Assembly (NCBI RefSeq): GCF_006151805.1
Contig: NZ_VDDA01000002.1
Location: forward strand, 62,001-126,000
Length of the DNA stretch: 64,000 nt
Reading direction: 5' to 3'
Source: Methylobacterium terricola
GTDB taxonomy: Bacteria > Pseudomonadota > Alphaproteobacteria > Rhizobiales > Beijerinckiaceae
Of this stretch, positions 37,837 through 45,719 are shown in pieces. The notes under the pieces are model-generated. The model was given only the letters and a program-made list of their open reading frames with translations, did no database searches and was not told the DNA's origin. Every line of letters starts with the position of its first letter. Position 1 is the first letter of the stretch. Made by a program: the position numbers and the translations under genes.

Positions 37837-38156
37837 CGCCCGCCTCCGGCCCCCCGCGGACGCTGGAGGGGCAGGATAACGCCGGAGTGTAGTTCCGGTT
37901 CCCTGCGGGCGGTTTCAAACAGCCCGCAGTCTCCCGCGGGGCGGTGTCTCAGGTTTCACCCGGATCTCACACCCGCTGCATTGCGCCCGGGACCACCCCG
38001 CGGAGCCGGGCGGAGGCCCGCCCTCCGCGACGACAGTGGCCCCTGCGCACCAGGTCTCGTGATGACTTGGAAACCGAGGATTTCGTGGCTGCGGTTAATC
38101 CGCTGTTAAGCACGCCGGGCGACCCTGAGGGCAATCCAGAACCTCCGAGGACCCTC
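37837..38156. other. Intergenic region with a hairpin and an EcfG-like motif
   Basis: 320 bases without a clear gene. CTGCGGGC/GCCCGCAG (37903-37910 and 37922-37929) may terminate the cupin transcript. A minus-strand GGAAC-16-CGTT match spans 37902 to 37878 but points into the antisense of the cupin gene, so it may be fortuitous. Confidence 0.45.
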
Positions 38157-38501
38157 ATGCCCGCGCCGCAGGCCCGCTCGCCTTCCCCCGACGATTGCCC
38201 GGTCTCCCTCGACGTGCTCGGCACGCTCTACCGCGGCGATGCCGAGGCGGTGGAGACCGTCCTCGCCGACATTCCGTCGCGCACCCGCGCCCGCCTGGCC
38301 GCCTACCTCTATGGCAAGAGCCACCTCCACGCGCTGGGCTTGCGCGTCGCCTCCGCCTGCAGCGAGACCGATCTGGTGCGGGTGGCCGGAACGGCCGGGG
38401 CGGTCCTGTTCGCCCAGTCCCGCACCGCGCCCCGCCCCGCCGAGGCCCGTCACCCCGGCCAGCGCCGCATCAGCCTGGCGGGCAGCCGCTCCGTCGCCTG
38501 A
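38157..38501 (+). CDS. Hypothetical protein, helical
   Basis: 114 residues, no recognised family. The middle (SLDVLGTLYRGDAEAVETVL, then ARLAAYLYGKSHLHALGLRV) is predicted helical, and the C-terminal 30 residues are basic and disordered. Upstream in-frame sequence looks non-coding, so the ATG at 38157 is used. It is the last host gene before the prophage attachment site. Confidence 0.65.
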   Translation: MPAPQARSPSPDDCPVSLDVLGTLYRGDAEAVETVLADIPSRTRARLAAYLYGKSHLHALGLRVASACSETDLVRVAGTAGAVLFAQSRTAPRPAEARHPGQRRISLAGSRSVA

Positions 38502-38520
38502 TCGGCGCCCGGCACACGAT

Positions 38521-38553
38521 TTCTCGCCGATCCCGCTTGTGGTTCGGCGAGAA
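38521..38553. terminator. 10-bp hairpin before tRNA-Ser
   Basis: TTCTCGCCGA (38521-38530) pairs with TCGGCGAGAA (38544-38553). It may end the upstream gene; a weak TTGTGG-17-CTAATG promoter for the tRNA overlaps it. Confidence 0.45.
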
Positions 38554-38594
38554 CCCATGCTAATGCCCCGCCTGCGCTGGCAACGGCGCGCCGC

Positions 38595-38684
38595 GGAGAG
38601 GTGGCAGAGCGGTTGAATGCACCGCACTCGAAATGCGGCATGGGCGCAAGTCCATCGGGGGTTCGAATCCCTCCCTCTCCGCCA
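38595..38684 (+). tRNA. tRNA-Ser (anticodon CGA), prophage attachment site
   Basis: A 90-base class II tRNA; acceptor GGAGAGG/CCTCTCC, anticodon loop CTCGAAA (CGA, reading TCG), long variable arm, encoded CCA. An integrase gene begins 183 bases beyond its 3' end, so the 3' half is the likely attB/attL core. Confidence 0.95.
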
Positions 38685-38723
38685 ATAGTCAATCCGATCG
38701 CAAAAGATCCTAAGCGATCATAC

Positions 38724-38790
38724 GGTGTCAGAACCGGCGATTTGCTCGCTGACACCAAGGGGTTAGATCCGCCAGATGCGGATCTAACCC
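38724..38790. repeat. Two strong inverted repeats between attL and the integrase gene
   Basis: GGTGTCAG/CTGACACC (38724-38731, 38749-38756) and GGGTTAGATCCGC/GCGGATCTAACCC (38760-38772, 38778-38790, perfect 13 bp). They may be integrase or excisionase arm sites or a transcription block. Confidence 0.55.
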
Positions 38791-38867
38791 AGCCCGAGGG
38801 GTGTTGATAGCCGATCATGTCCGGTCCTATGGTCTCATCGCAATGGTGGGGCTGATGGTAGGGTGCC

Positions 38868-40085
38868 GTGGCGCGAGAGGTGAACCGCCTGTCTGCTCGT
38901 AGGGTGCAGACGCTTTCCGAGCCCGGGCGGCACGCTGACGGCGGCGGCCTTTATCTCGTTGTGGACAAGAGCGGGGCCAAGCGGTGGGTCTTTCTGTTCC
39001 GCTTTGCCGGCACGCGGCGAGAGATGGGCCTTGGGCCGGTCAACGCCGTGCCTCTGGCTCGGGCGCGCGAATTGGCGAGCGAGGCGCGGCAGCAGGTCGC
39101 TGGTGGGGTTGACCCTATCGCGGAACGCCGCGCTCCACCAGAAGCGCCCCCGCCGCCGAAGGTCATCACCTTCGCAGAGGTGGCAGACGGATACATGGCC
39201 GATCGGGAGAAATCCTGGCGCAACCCGAAGCACCGTGCCCAGTGGCGAACGACCCTCATGGTGCAGGGTAAGCACGTATGGTTGATGCCGGTCAGCGCCG
39301 TTGATACGGAAGCGGTGCTGGAGGTGCTTCGGCCGCTCTGGCACGAGAAGTCGGAGACGGCCAAGCGCCTGCGAGGCCGCCTCGAACGCATCCTCGACGC
39401 GGCGCGGGTCGCCGGCCATCGATCCGGCGAGAACCCGGCGCGCTGGCGCGGGCACCTTGAGGTCTTGCTGCCGCGCCCTGGAAAACTGGTGCGGGGACAT
39501 CATGCAGCCCTGCCATTCAAGGCAGTCCCCGCTTTCGTGCAGATGTTACGCGCCCGGAAGGCCCCGACCGCCAGGGCTCTTGAGCTTCTGATCCTGACGG
39601 CGGCTCGCTCCGGGGAGATCCGGGGGATGCGCTGGGGCGAAATCGACATAGCAGGGGCGCTTTGGACGGTCCCCAAGGAGCGGATGAAGGCAAAGCGTCC
39701 GCATCGCGTGCCACTGTGCCCGCAGGCTATCGCGATCCTGTCGGCGCTCCGCCCGGCTGAGCCATCAGACGACCAGCTTGTCTTCCCGAACGGCAACGGT
39801 AACGTGCTGAGTGACATGGCGTTCGCTGCGCTTCTGAAGCGTGCCGAGCATGAGGACATCACGGCTCACGGCTTTCGCTCATCGTTCCGAGACTGGGCCG
39901 CGGATGAGACCGATCATCCCCGCGAGGTTATCGAAGAAGCCCTGGCGCACCTTGTCGGCAGCGCTACCGAGCGAGCCTATCGGAGAGGTGATGCGCTCGG
40001 TAAGCGACGGGCGCTCATGAACGACTGGGGAGCCTATGTCTGCGCACCACCCAAATCGTCCCCTTCCAATAAGGCGACAAGCTGA
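38868..40085 (+). CDS. Tyrosine-type site-specific integrase
   Basis: 405 residues: an N-terminal DUF4102-type arm-binding domain (DGGGLYLVVDKSGAKRWVFL), a core-binding domain and a catalytic domain with Arg in TAARSGEIRGMRW, H-x-x-R in AHGFRSSFRDWA and the nucleophile Tyr in ATERAYRRGD. It integrates the phage at the adjacent tRNA-Ser. The start is a GTG at 38868. Its 3' end overlaps the convergent excisionase-like gene by 52 bases. Confidence 0.92.
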   Translation: MAREVNRLSARRVQTLSEPGRHADGGGLYLVVDKSGAKRWVFLFRFAGTRREMGLGPVNAVPLARARELASEARQQVAGGVDPIAERRAPPEAPPPPKVITFAEVADGYMADREKSWRNPKHRAQWRTTLMVQGKHVWLMPVSAVDTEAVLEVLRPLWHEKSETAKRLRGRLERILDAARVAGHRSGENPARWRGHLEVLLPRPGKLVRGHHAALPFKAVPAFVQMLRARKAPTARALELLILTAARSGEIRGMRWGEIDIAGALWTVPKERMKAKRPHRVPLCPQAIAILSALRPAEPSDDQLVFPNGNGNVLSDMAFAALLKRAEHEDITAHGFRSSFRDWAADETDHPREVIEEALAHLVGSATERAYRRGDALGKRRALMNDWGAYVCAPPKSSPSNKATS

Positions 40086-40243
40086 GCATAGGGGATGACG
40101 GTGTTTCTCCCGATCCGCACAGCGCGTAGCTTGCCGCTACGGATCATGCGCCACACTGTCGGCTCGCTCACGTCGAGCTTCTTGGCCGCTGCGGGCACCT
40201 TCAGCGATAGGGGCGTGTTCTCGGTGATGGGCACGCTACTCAC
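40034..40243 (-). CDS. Excisionase-like helix-turn-helix (AlpA/MerR-type) protein
   Basis: 69 residues, nearly all HTH_17: VPAAAKKLDVSEPTVWRMIR followed by the wing SGKLRAVRIGRNTVIPYAQL. Such proteins direct prophage excision. It is the last gene of the leftward operon and is convergent with the integrase. Confidence 0.82.
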   Translation of the reverse strand: MSSVPITENTPLSLKVPAAAKKLDVSEPTVWRMIRSGKLRAVRIGRNTVIPYAQLVALLEGDDLGGAQT

Positions 40244-40246
40244 GCT

Positions 40247-40486
40247 TTATCTCCTTTCGGCTTGAGTGTTGCCAGTTGGCAACTGTGAGGTGGGGAGGGC
40301 TTTGCGAGGGTCGTTCCGCTCGACGTAGGCAACGACCGCGGCTGCCTCGGTCCTGCTGACGCGCTTGCCGTGCGCCACGGCCTTGACGATCTCGAACGTG
40401 AGCGCCGAGACTTCGCAGAGGAGGCGGTCGTAATCGCGGGCTGCGCGTGCGCGGTCCAAAAGGTTCTCAGCTTCTGCGATCGTCAT
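40247..40486 (-). CDS. Phage hypothetical protein
   Basis: 79 residues, mostly helical (EAENLLDRARAARDYDRLLC), no recognised family. Its stop is three bases before the excisionase-like start, in the leftward operon. Confidence 0.65.
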   Translation of the reverse strand: MTIAEAENLLDRARAARDYDRLLCEVSALTFEIVKAVAHGKRVSRTEAAAVVAYVERNDPRKALPTSQLPTGNTQAERR

Positions 40487-40489
40487 CCT

Positions 40490-40753
40490 CTACCCCTCCC
40501 CTTGTGTGGTGACCGGTGCGGGGCGGCGCTCGAACCCTCCACACCAATCGTCAAACGCGACCCACGGCCACTCGCCACGGGACACCGTCATCGGCTGTGA
40601 CGGCAGGCCCGTTTCGAAGCCTCGCGTGGTCAGAGCGCCCGGCACCGTGAAGACCGGCGGCATTCGCCGGCAGCGGCCCCACGGACGGTCTTCTTGGTGG
40701 GCGCGCTCGGCGCCCCACCAGCGGCAAACTTCGCACCAGTCATCACCCGACAT
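40490..40753 (-). CDS. Phage hypothetical protein with Cys motifs
   Basis: 87 residues starting MSGDDWCEVCRWWG; the C-x-x-C plus later GRCRR suggests a small zinc-binding protein. The ATG at 40753 overlaps the preceding gene by 11 bases. Confidence 0.6.
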   Translation of the reverse strand: MSGDDWCEVCRWWGAERAHQEDRPWGRCRRMPPVFTVPGALTTRGFETGLPSQPMTVSRGEWPWVAFDDWCGGFERRPAPVTTQGEG

Positions 40754-40967
40754 CGCCACCTCCCCGCCGATGCTCGGCCGGCACACCGCAGAGATGTTTC
40801 CACTTCACCAGCTCGTCGCCCTCGGGGTTGTCGAAGAAGCGCACGTAGGCGTCGCCGTCCGGGAAGACGCTCACCAGGGTTCCGTGGCGGGTTCCGAACT
40901 GGCACTGCACCTCATCTGGAGGGCGCACCGTGACACCGTTGCCATCCACAAATCCGGGCTCAATCAC
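40743..40967 (-). CDS. Phage hypothetical protein, small beta-barrel-like
   Basis: 74 residues. The central GTLVSVFPDGDAYVRFFDNP resembles a Tudor/SH3-like strand pattern; no family is recognised. Confidence 0.55.
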   Translation of the reverse strand: MIEPGFVDGNGVTVRPPDEVQCQFGTRHGTLVSVFPDGDAYVRFFDNPEGDELVKWKHLCGVPAEHRRGGGDVG

Positions 40968-40981
40968 GCTCGCCTCCCTCG

Positions 40982-41182
40982 CTAGCCCCGCACAGATGAT
41001 CGGCCTCGGGCCTTGCTCGGGATCCTGCCCTGACTGGCATCAACGCCCAGGCTGAACGCAGCGCTGTTGAGCACGGCCTGCGCGTGAGGGTCGTTCATGC
41101 TGCGGGCGCGATCGGCGAGCCAGGTCACGTCGGCGCGGAGGCCGTCGCGGTAGCCGCGGCCGTAGTCGGGGAGGCTGCTCAT
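40982..41182 (-). CDS. Phage hypothetical protein
   Basis: 66 residues, no family recognised. The ATG overlaps the stop of the upstream gene by four bases, the usual coupling in this operon. Confidence 0.55.
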   Translation of the reverse strand: MSSLPDYGRGYRDGLRADVTWLADRARSMNDPHAQAVLNSAAFSLGVDASQGRIPSKARGRSSVRG

Positions 41183-41439
41183 GGCTTGCCCGCCTCGGCT
41201 GCTCGCAGGTAGGCCCCGTCGAGTTCCATCTTCCAGAACACCGCCTCGTCTATCGCGCTTTGGTCGATCCGGCCGCCGAACAGCACGTAGAGGGCAGCGG
41301 CGTTCGCTTCTGCTTCAGCGAGACGCTTCTTCACGTAGGCGACCTCGCGCGGCGTGTTGCCCGCGGCCATCGCCTTTCGCAGGCGCCCGATGCGGATCAT
41401 GAGATCGTCGGTCAGCGGAACGGTTCTAACCTTGTGCAT
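41179..41439 (-). CDS. Phage hypothetical protein, coiled-coil-like
   Basis: 86 residues, helical with a heptad-like stretch (REVAYVKKRLAEAEANAAAL). The ATG at 41439 has GGGAGGTGAACAGA upstream, which decides the start against a longer frame. Confidence 0.62.
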   Translation of the reverse strand: MHKVRTVPLTDDLMIRIGRLRKAMAAGNTPREVAYVKKRLAEAEANAAALYVLFGGRIDQSAIDEAVFWKMELDGAYLRAAEAGKP

Positions 41440-41659
41440 TCTGTTCACCTCCCTCGTTGACTGGGATGCCGGAGGCGCGGGCGCGGGAGAGGAGAACCCG
41501 GTTCGCGGCCGTGATCGCTTCAACGAATGCCGGCCCAGGGCCGAGCTTGCCGTTGTGCCGGGGGCGCCAGGCGTCCCAAGCCGCAGCGATCATCTCCGGG
41601 TCGGGTTGCTCAAGGCCGCAGACGAGGACGCGCAGCCCTGCCTTGGTGCTATTCGGCAT
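41426..41659 (-). CDS. Phage hypothetical protein
   Basis: 77 residues, no family recognised. Start MPNSTKAGLRVLV with GGGAGATCG upstream. It overlaps its neighbours by 11-14 bases. Confidence 0.58.
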   Translation of the reverse strand: MPNSTKAGLRVLVCGLEQPDPEMIAAAWDAWRPRHNGKLGPGPAFVEAITAANRVLLSRARASGIPVNEGGEQNAQG

Positions 41660-41924
41660 GGGCGATCTCCCGTCCCTTGTTGATTGCCGCCCAGCAGGCG
41701 CACTCGCGCGAAAAACCGCCGTCGTCACGATGAACGCACTGGAAAACCAATCCGCCTAGATCGCGCTCAAGCATGAGATCGTCGAAGTCGTCGTCTGAAA
41801 GCCCCTGCGGATTGCTGCGGCGGAAAGCGCACACGTCGCACGCTTTCCGCCAGGGCTTGCCATCCGGGTGCGCCGGCTTGGTGTCGTCGTGGAAGCGGTC
41901 GTTGCTGAGATAAAGCATCGTCAC
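41649..41924 (-). CDS. Phage hypothetical Cys-rich protein
   Basis: 91 residues with CDVC, a Cys/His pair (FQCVHRDDGGF) and CAC, suggesting a zinc-binding fold. It overlaps the upstream gene by four bases. Confidence 0.6.
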   Translation of the reverse strand: MTMLYLSNDRFHDDTKPAHPDGKPWRKACDVCAFRRSNPQGLSDDDFDDLMLERDLGGLVFQCVHRDDGGFSRECACWAAINKGREIAHAE

Positions 41925-42313
41925 CGCTCCCCTTCCGGATGGCTCGGGGTGGGGTACTCAGCGCGGCTGACATCGATCGACGGCCAGCGCTTCGCGTAAA
42001 GCGACAGATGCACCTTGGCACCCTCGACCATCTGGGCGGCGCTGATGGTGAGGCTGGGCGCGAAGATGATGCTGTTCGACCCGCCGCGGCTGTCGACGCT
42101 GTAGTCCCAGAACGCGAGGGCGGAGTAGCCCTGGGCGCCGAGCCGGGTCAGGGCCGCCACCCTCTCCCCGACGGAAGACGGGAAGCAGAGGCTGCCGTCG
42201 AAGCGGGAAAGCGGATGCCTGTAGGTCCGCTCTTGCCGGCCGTTCCCATGCCACAGGAAGTGCCCGGCTTGCCCGTGGCAGCCGAAGTACAGCCAAGGGC
42301 GCTCACTACCCAT
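41921..42313 (-). CDS. Phage hypothetical protein
   Basis: 130 residues; aromatic-rich start (PWLYFGCHGQAGHFLWHGNG) and a mixed alpha/beta middle. No family recognised. Confidence 0.6.
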   Translation of the reverse strand: MGSERPWLYFGCHGQAGHFLWHGNGRQERTYRHPLSRFDGSLCFPSSVGERVAALTRLGAQGYSALAFWDYSVDSRGGSNSIIFAPSLTISAAQMVEGAKVHLSLYAKRWPSIDVSRAEYPTPSHPEGER

Positions 42314-42731
42314 GATCGGCCTCCCGTGCGAGAAGGGCGGACAGGAGGGCGGCGATCAGGGCGAGGCATTCACGATGCGGCCCGTCGCCAGGCTTCAGGT
42401 CGGCATGGAAGCCTTCGTGGAAGCGCTCCTCTGGCCATTCAGCCTTCAGCCGCTCGGCCGCCGGGCCGTTGTAGTCGGGGCCGATGCTGGCGTGGCCGGT
42501 CAGGGAGCACAGTCCGGAGGATGCCCACCAGTCGGGCAGGACACGGCGGATAAGGTCTCGCGCCTCGTCCACCCGCAACGTCGGGTGAAAGCCAAGGCCA
42601 AGCCACCGCTTGGGCCAATCGTGGATAGGGCCGCCGAGCAAGGCCAGCAAATCGGCCTCAAGCATGAGGTCGCCGCCCTCGGCCTCCTCCACCCTCGCCA
42701 GCAACGCGCGCAGCTCGTCAGCCCTCGACAC
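42306..42731 (-). CDS. Phage hypothetical protein
   Basis: 141 residues, helical start (DELRALLARVEEAEGGDLML) and an alpha/beta body resembling small proteins found in many prophages. The GTG at 42731 has AGGAG twelve bases upstream, preferred to an ATG at 42773. Confidence 0.6.
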   Translation of the reverse strand: MSRADELRALLARVEEAEGGDLMLEADLLALLGGPIHDWPKRWLGLGFHPTLRVDEARDLIRRVLPDWWASSGLCSLTGHASIGPDYNGPAAERLKAEWPEERFHEGFHADLKPGDGPHRECLALIAALLSALLAREADHG

Positions 42732-43503
42732 GGGAGGTCTCCTGGGTAGGGGTGGATGAAAGGGCTCGATCAAGGGCGCGCAGTTGACCGAGATAGACTG
42801 GCACCGTCACGTTGTCGGACGTGCCAGGGGAGCCGCTACGCATGCAGTCCCAGTTGGAGGCTATACGTGCAAGGGGAGCCGCAGCCTTGCTCAGGGTGCT
42901 GATAGCCTCCTTCGCCCTGCGCTCGCTTTCCGCGAGGGCGGTGGAGAGAGATTGTATCTGATCTTGAAGGGACTTTAGGTCAGGCGCCTCGACTGCGTCG
43001 ACCGCGCTGTCGTCCTTCGGATCAAGCCCCTTCGGGTCTTGCCGGCTGACGCCGCTTCCATCGGCTGGCGCGGGCTCTTCGTCGTCCGGACCATCAACCC
43101 CGAAACAATGTCCGCCGCAGCATTGCCCGACATCATACAGCGACCGGTTCGGGCAGGGATGCCCGTCATCGGGGGCAAACAGCATCGGCGTCCAGGCCGT
43201 CACCGGCCATTCGATTGGCAGCCCAGGCGCATCTTTGCCCGTGAGCGTGTACCAGCGCCCGTCTTTTCGGTAGCCGATACCGCCAGAGATGATGACGATC
43301 TCCATCGGGATCACATCATCCGGGTGGTACCAGGCGACCGTGTCCGATCCTCTCAGGCGGCGCTCGCTGAAGCTGCGCGAGGGATCGAAACCCTCCGGGC
43401 GGGAACCCGCAGGGGTCCCGGGCGAAGCCTGAGAGCCCGTCCCGGAGGGCGCGCCCTTCTCATCTCCCCCACACACAGGGGCACTGGTACGGTCAGAGGA
43501 CAT
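42718..43503 (-). CDS. Phage hypothetical protein with coiled-coil C terminus
   Basis: 261 residues: a disordered N-terminal 60, a small beta-rich region (EIVIISGGIGYRKDGRWYTL), Cys/His residues (GQCCGGHCFG), an acidic linker and a coiled coil (DLKSLQDQIQSLSTALAESE). No family recognised. It may be a structural or recombination-associated early protein. Confidence 0.62.
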   Translation of the reverse strand: MSSDRTSAPVCGGDEKGAPSGTGSQASPGTPAGSRPEGFDPSRSFSERRLRGSDTVAWYHPDDVIPMEIVIISGGIGYRKDGRWYTLTGKDAPGLPIEWPVTAWTPMLFAPDDGHPCPNRSLYDVGQCCGGHCFGVDGPDDEEPAPADGSGVSRQDPKGLDPKDDSAVDAVEAPDLKSLQDQIQSLSTALAESERRAKEAISTLSKAAAPLARIASNWDCMRSGSPGTSDNVTVPVYLGQLRALDRALSSTPTQETSRVEG

Positions 43504-43504
43504 C

Positions 43505-43882
43505 TCAGAGCCCTCCCTGCCGCGGAGCACGAACCAGCGTGACGCCCTGGCGCTGAAGCTGACCGGCGACGAACCGAGCCGTTTCCGTGTCACAGCCGGC
43601 AGCCCAGAGCATCACTTCCTCGTCGCTGGCTGGTCGGCCGTCGGCTGCTTCAGGGAACGAGCGCTCAGGTTCGATGCGCTCTTCCAGCACAACGGTTGGC
43701 TGGTACATGTCGAGGTCGCGCGCCCAGTCCGCACGGGTCATGCGCTTCTCGGCCTGAAAAGCCTTCTCGTCGGCGAACCGCACGGGGACGCCGATGGCCT
43801 TCATGGCGATCTCAATCTCGCCGAGGACTGCAGACTTGCCGCAGCCTACCGGCCCGGCCACGATCACGCGCACGTTGGTCAT
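43505..43882 (-). CDS. Phage P-loop NTPase-like protein
   Basis: 125 residues. A Walker A motif AGPVGCGKSAV starts eight residues in. No clear Walker B is seen, although YQPTVVLEE could serve. The length is short for a full NTPase. The ATG at 43882 overlaps the upstream stop (ATGA). Confidence 0.65.
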   Translation of the reverse strand: MTNVRVIVAGPVGCGKSAVLGEIEIAMKAIGVPVRFADEKAFQAEKRMTRADWARDLDMYQPTVVLEERIEPERSFPEAADGRPASDEEVMLWAAGCDTETARFVAGQLQRQGVTLVRAPRQGGL

Positions 43883-45420
43883 CGATCGTTCTCCTCTCTG
43901 GCGAGGGCGATGCGGCGGCGATAGTCTTGCCAAGCGCGCAGGATCATCAGTCCAACCGCCCCGATGGAAAGCTGTGCGACTCCCACCCAAAATATGAGCG
44001 AATTATCTAGTGAGGCGAGGATCAGGACTGCGCCGGCTATGCCTGCGATGAATAGAAAATCATCCAGATCACGCATCCTGGCCCCCGCTCTTCTCCTGGG
44101 AGGGAGAGAGAGAGAGAGAGGACGCCATGCCTCGGGCTGCATGCTTGGGCAGTGGTCGACGTTACTGGACCAGCACGCGCCTTCAGACCAGCACGGCGGG
44201 TGCTCTCCCTCGCGCGTCGCCTGCCACTGATCGCAGACGTGCTCATTCTCGGTCATGCCAGCTTCCGGCACGAGCTTGGCACGGAAGGTCATAAAGCCAG
44301 TCCTGACCTCGACCTCGGTGTCCATCGGCGCCGTCTCTAACGACTGCCAACCGCCGGGCGCCTGGCCTTCGGCCACCGGGCTCGCGGCCTCCGGCCTCGG
44401 CAGCATCGTGGCGAGCCCTTGCTTCTCCGACGTGGCGTTGAACTTGGCGACGACAGCCGCATCGAGATCGATGCCGGCGGTGATGGCGCACAGGTCGGCG
44501 CAGATCACGACATCGGCGAGTTCCTGCGCCAGGTCATCCAAGGTTGCCCGGGAGCCGCGCCAGCCTTGGCGTTCGCGCTCCAGCTTCTTAATGACGTTCT
44601 GCGCCTCGCCGCACTCACCGCCGAGTTCGTTGCCGCGGAAAGACAGGTCCGGCACCTGATCGGGGCACCATTCGGCCTGCCGGGCGATGTTGGCGGCGTG
44701 CAGAGCGCGTAGGGTCAGCCCGTGCCCGTCAGGGCGGCGCCCCTCAGTCCGGCTCCCCTCCTCCTGACGGGAGGGAGTGTGGAGATCCCGAATGTGCTTG
44801 AAGATGGCTGCCGACGCCTGCCGCATCTTGCCAGCGTTAAGCATGACCGAAGCTGCATCGGCAGTAGCGGCATGGGGCGTGAGGTAGAACAGGGCTTCGG
44901 CCGCTTCCCTCGCCACCTGGATCTCTGTCTGGGTTGGTGGGGATAGCGCCTCGCCTACGGCGATCGGGGCCAGCGACAGGATGCAGTAGCCGTCCTGAAG
45001 CCCGAACTCGCCCGGCTTGAGGATGTTGGTGATGCGGCGATCAAGCGCCGGTGCCGGCAGATAGCCGCGGGCGGGATCATAGCAGCGCAGACGCACAGTC
45101 TGACCGACATGGTAGCCGCCGCGATCATCCTTCCGGAACTCGAACGTCTTCTCGCCACGAGCCACCGGCCAGAACACGTCTGGGTGCGACTTGAACTCGT
45201 GGTCGATCTTTTCCCCCTCTATCAAGGAAGGGGGAGCATCCTGGGCCATACCTGCGGTATCGGTAGGCAACTCCTTCACAGCTTGGTAGGCCGCATAAAA
45301 GCTGTCGGTCCGCGCTATGCCAAGCGCGCCGCTATGATCCGGCGAGAAGTTGCAGGCAGCGGCGTGCCGGAGCTTCTGAATTGCCTCAAGGGCTGCTTGG
45401 CGGGAAATGAGATCGATCAT
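43879..45420 (-). CDS. Multi-domain phage protein: DUF3850-like, MazG-like, DUF551-like and membrane parts
   Basis: 513 codons open in one frame. Residues about 70-155 resemble DUF3850 (HEFKSHPDVFWPVARGEKTF, then FEFRKDD). Residues about 235-345 resemble a MazG-type nucleotide pyrophosphohydrolase (GNELGGECGEAQNVIKKLER, then DLAQELADVVICADL). Residues about 355-440 are DUF551-like (GGWQSLETAPMDTEVEV). The last 65 residues hold two membrane helices and could be a separate gene starting at the ATG at 44076. Each piece is usually a separate small phage gene, so a fused gene or an unbroken frame over separate genes are both possible. Confidence 0.6.
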   Translation of the reverse strand: MIDLISRQAALEAIQKLRHAAACNFSPDHSGALGIARTDSFYAAYQAVKELPTDTAGMAQDAPPSLIEGEKIDHEFKSHPDVFWPVARGEKTFEFRKDDRGGYHVGQTVRLRCYDPARGYLPAPALDRRITNILKPGEFGLQDGYCILSLAPIAVGEALSPPTQTEIQVAREAAEALFYLTPHAATADAASVMLNAGKMRQASAAIFKHIRDLHTPSRQEEGSRTEGRRPDGHGLTLRALHAANIARQAEWCPDQVPDLSFRGNELGGECGEAQNVIKKLERERQGWRGSRATLDDLAQELADVVICADLCAITAGIDLDAAVVAKFNATSEKQGLATMLPRPEAASPVAEGQAPGGWQSLETAPMDTEVEVRTGFMTFRAKLVPEAGMTENEHVCDQWQATREGEHPPCWSEGACWSSNVDHCPSMQPEAWRPLSLSLPPRRRAGARMRDLDDFLFIAGIAGAVLILASLDNSLIFWVGVAQLSIGAVGLMILRAWQDYRRRIALAREENDR

Positions 45421-45422
45421 GC

Positions 45423-45674
45423 TCAGGCCTCCCGGGTCGGGAGGGAGGAAGGCTCTTCAACCGGCAGGCGCACGATGGCCTCAACCGATTTCAAGTCGAG
45501 GCTGTATATGTCCAGCCAAGTCTGATGCGGCGCGCCCTGCTGGTTCATGCGCACGCCGTTCAGCGATCCGTCAGTGCCCGCCCGAGCACCATATTCCGTG
45601 ACGCCGTCGATGATGACGCTGTTGCCGGACTTGAAGAAAATCTTCATGCGAAACACAGTGCCTTGTTCGATCAC
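45423..45674 (-). CDS. Phage hypothetical protein
   Basis: 83 residues, beta-rich (MKIFFKSGNSVIIDGVTEYG, then DIYSLDLKSVEAIVRL). The start could also be the ATG at 45647. No family recognised. Confidence 0.6.
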   Translation of the reverse strand: MIEQGTVFRMKIFFKSGNSVIIDGVTEYGARAGTDGSLNGVRMNQQGAPHQTWLDIYSLDLKSVEAIVRLPVEEPSSLPTREA

Positions 45675-45719
45675 GGCTCTATTCTCCTGGCGTAGCGGGG
45701 TCAGGCGGAGGGGATAAGC

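Noticed and set aside
38450-38818. Minus-strand frame across tRNA-Ser
   Set aside because: It is antisense tRNA (GGIRTPDGLAPMPHFECGAF), not a gene.
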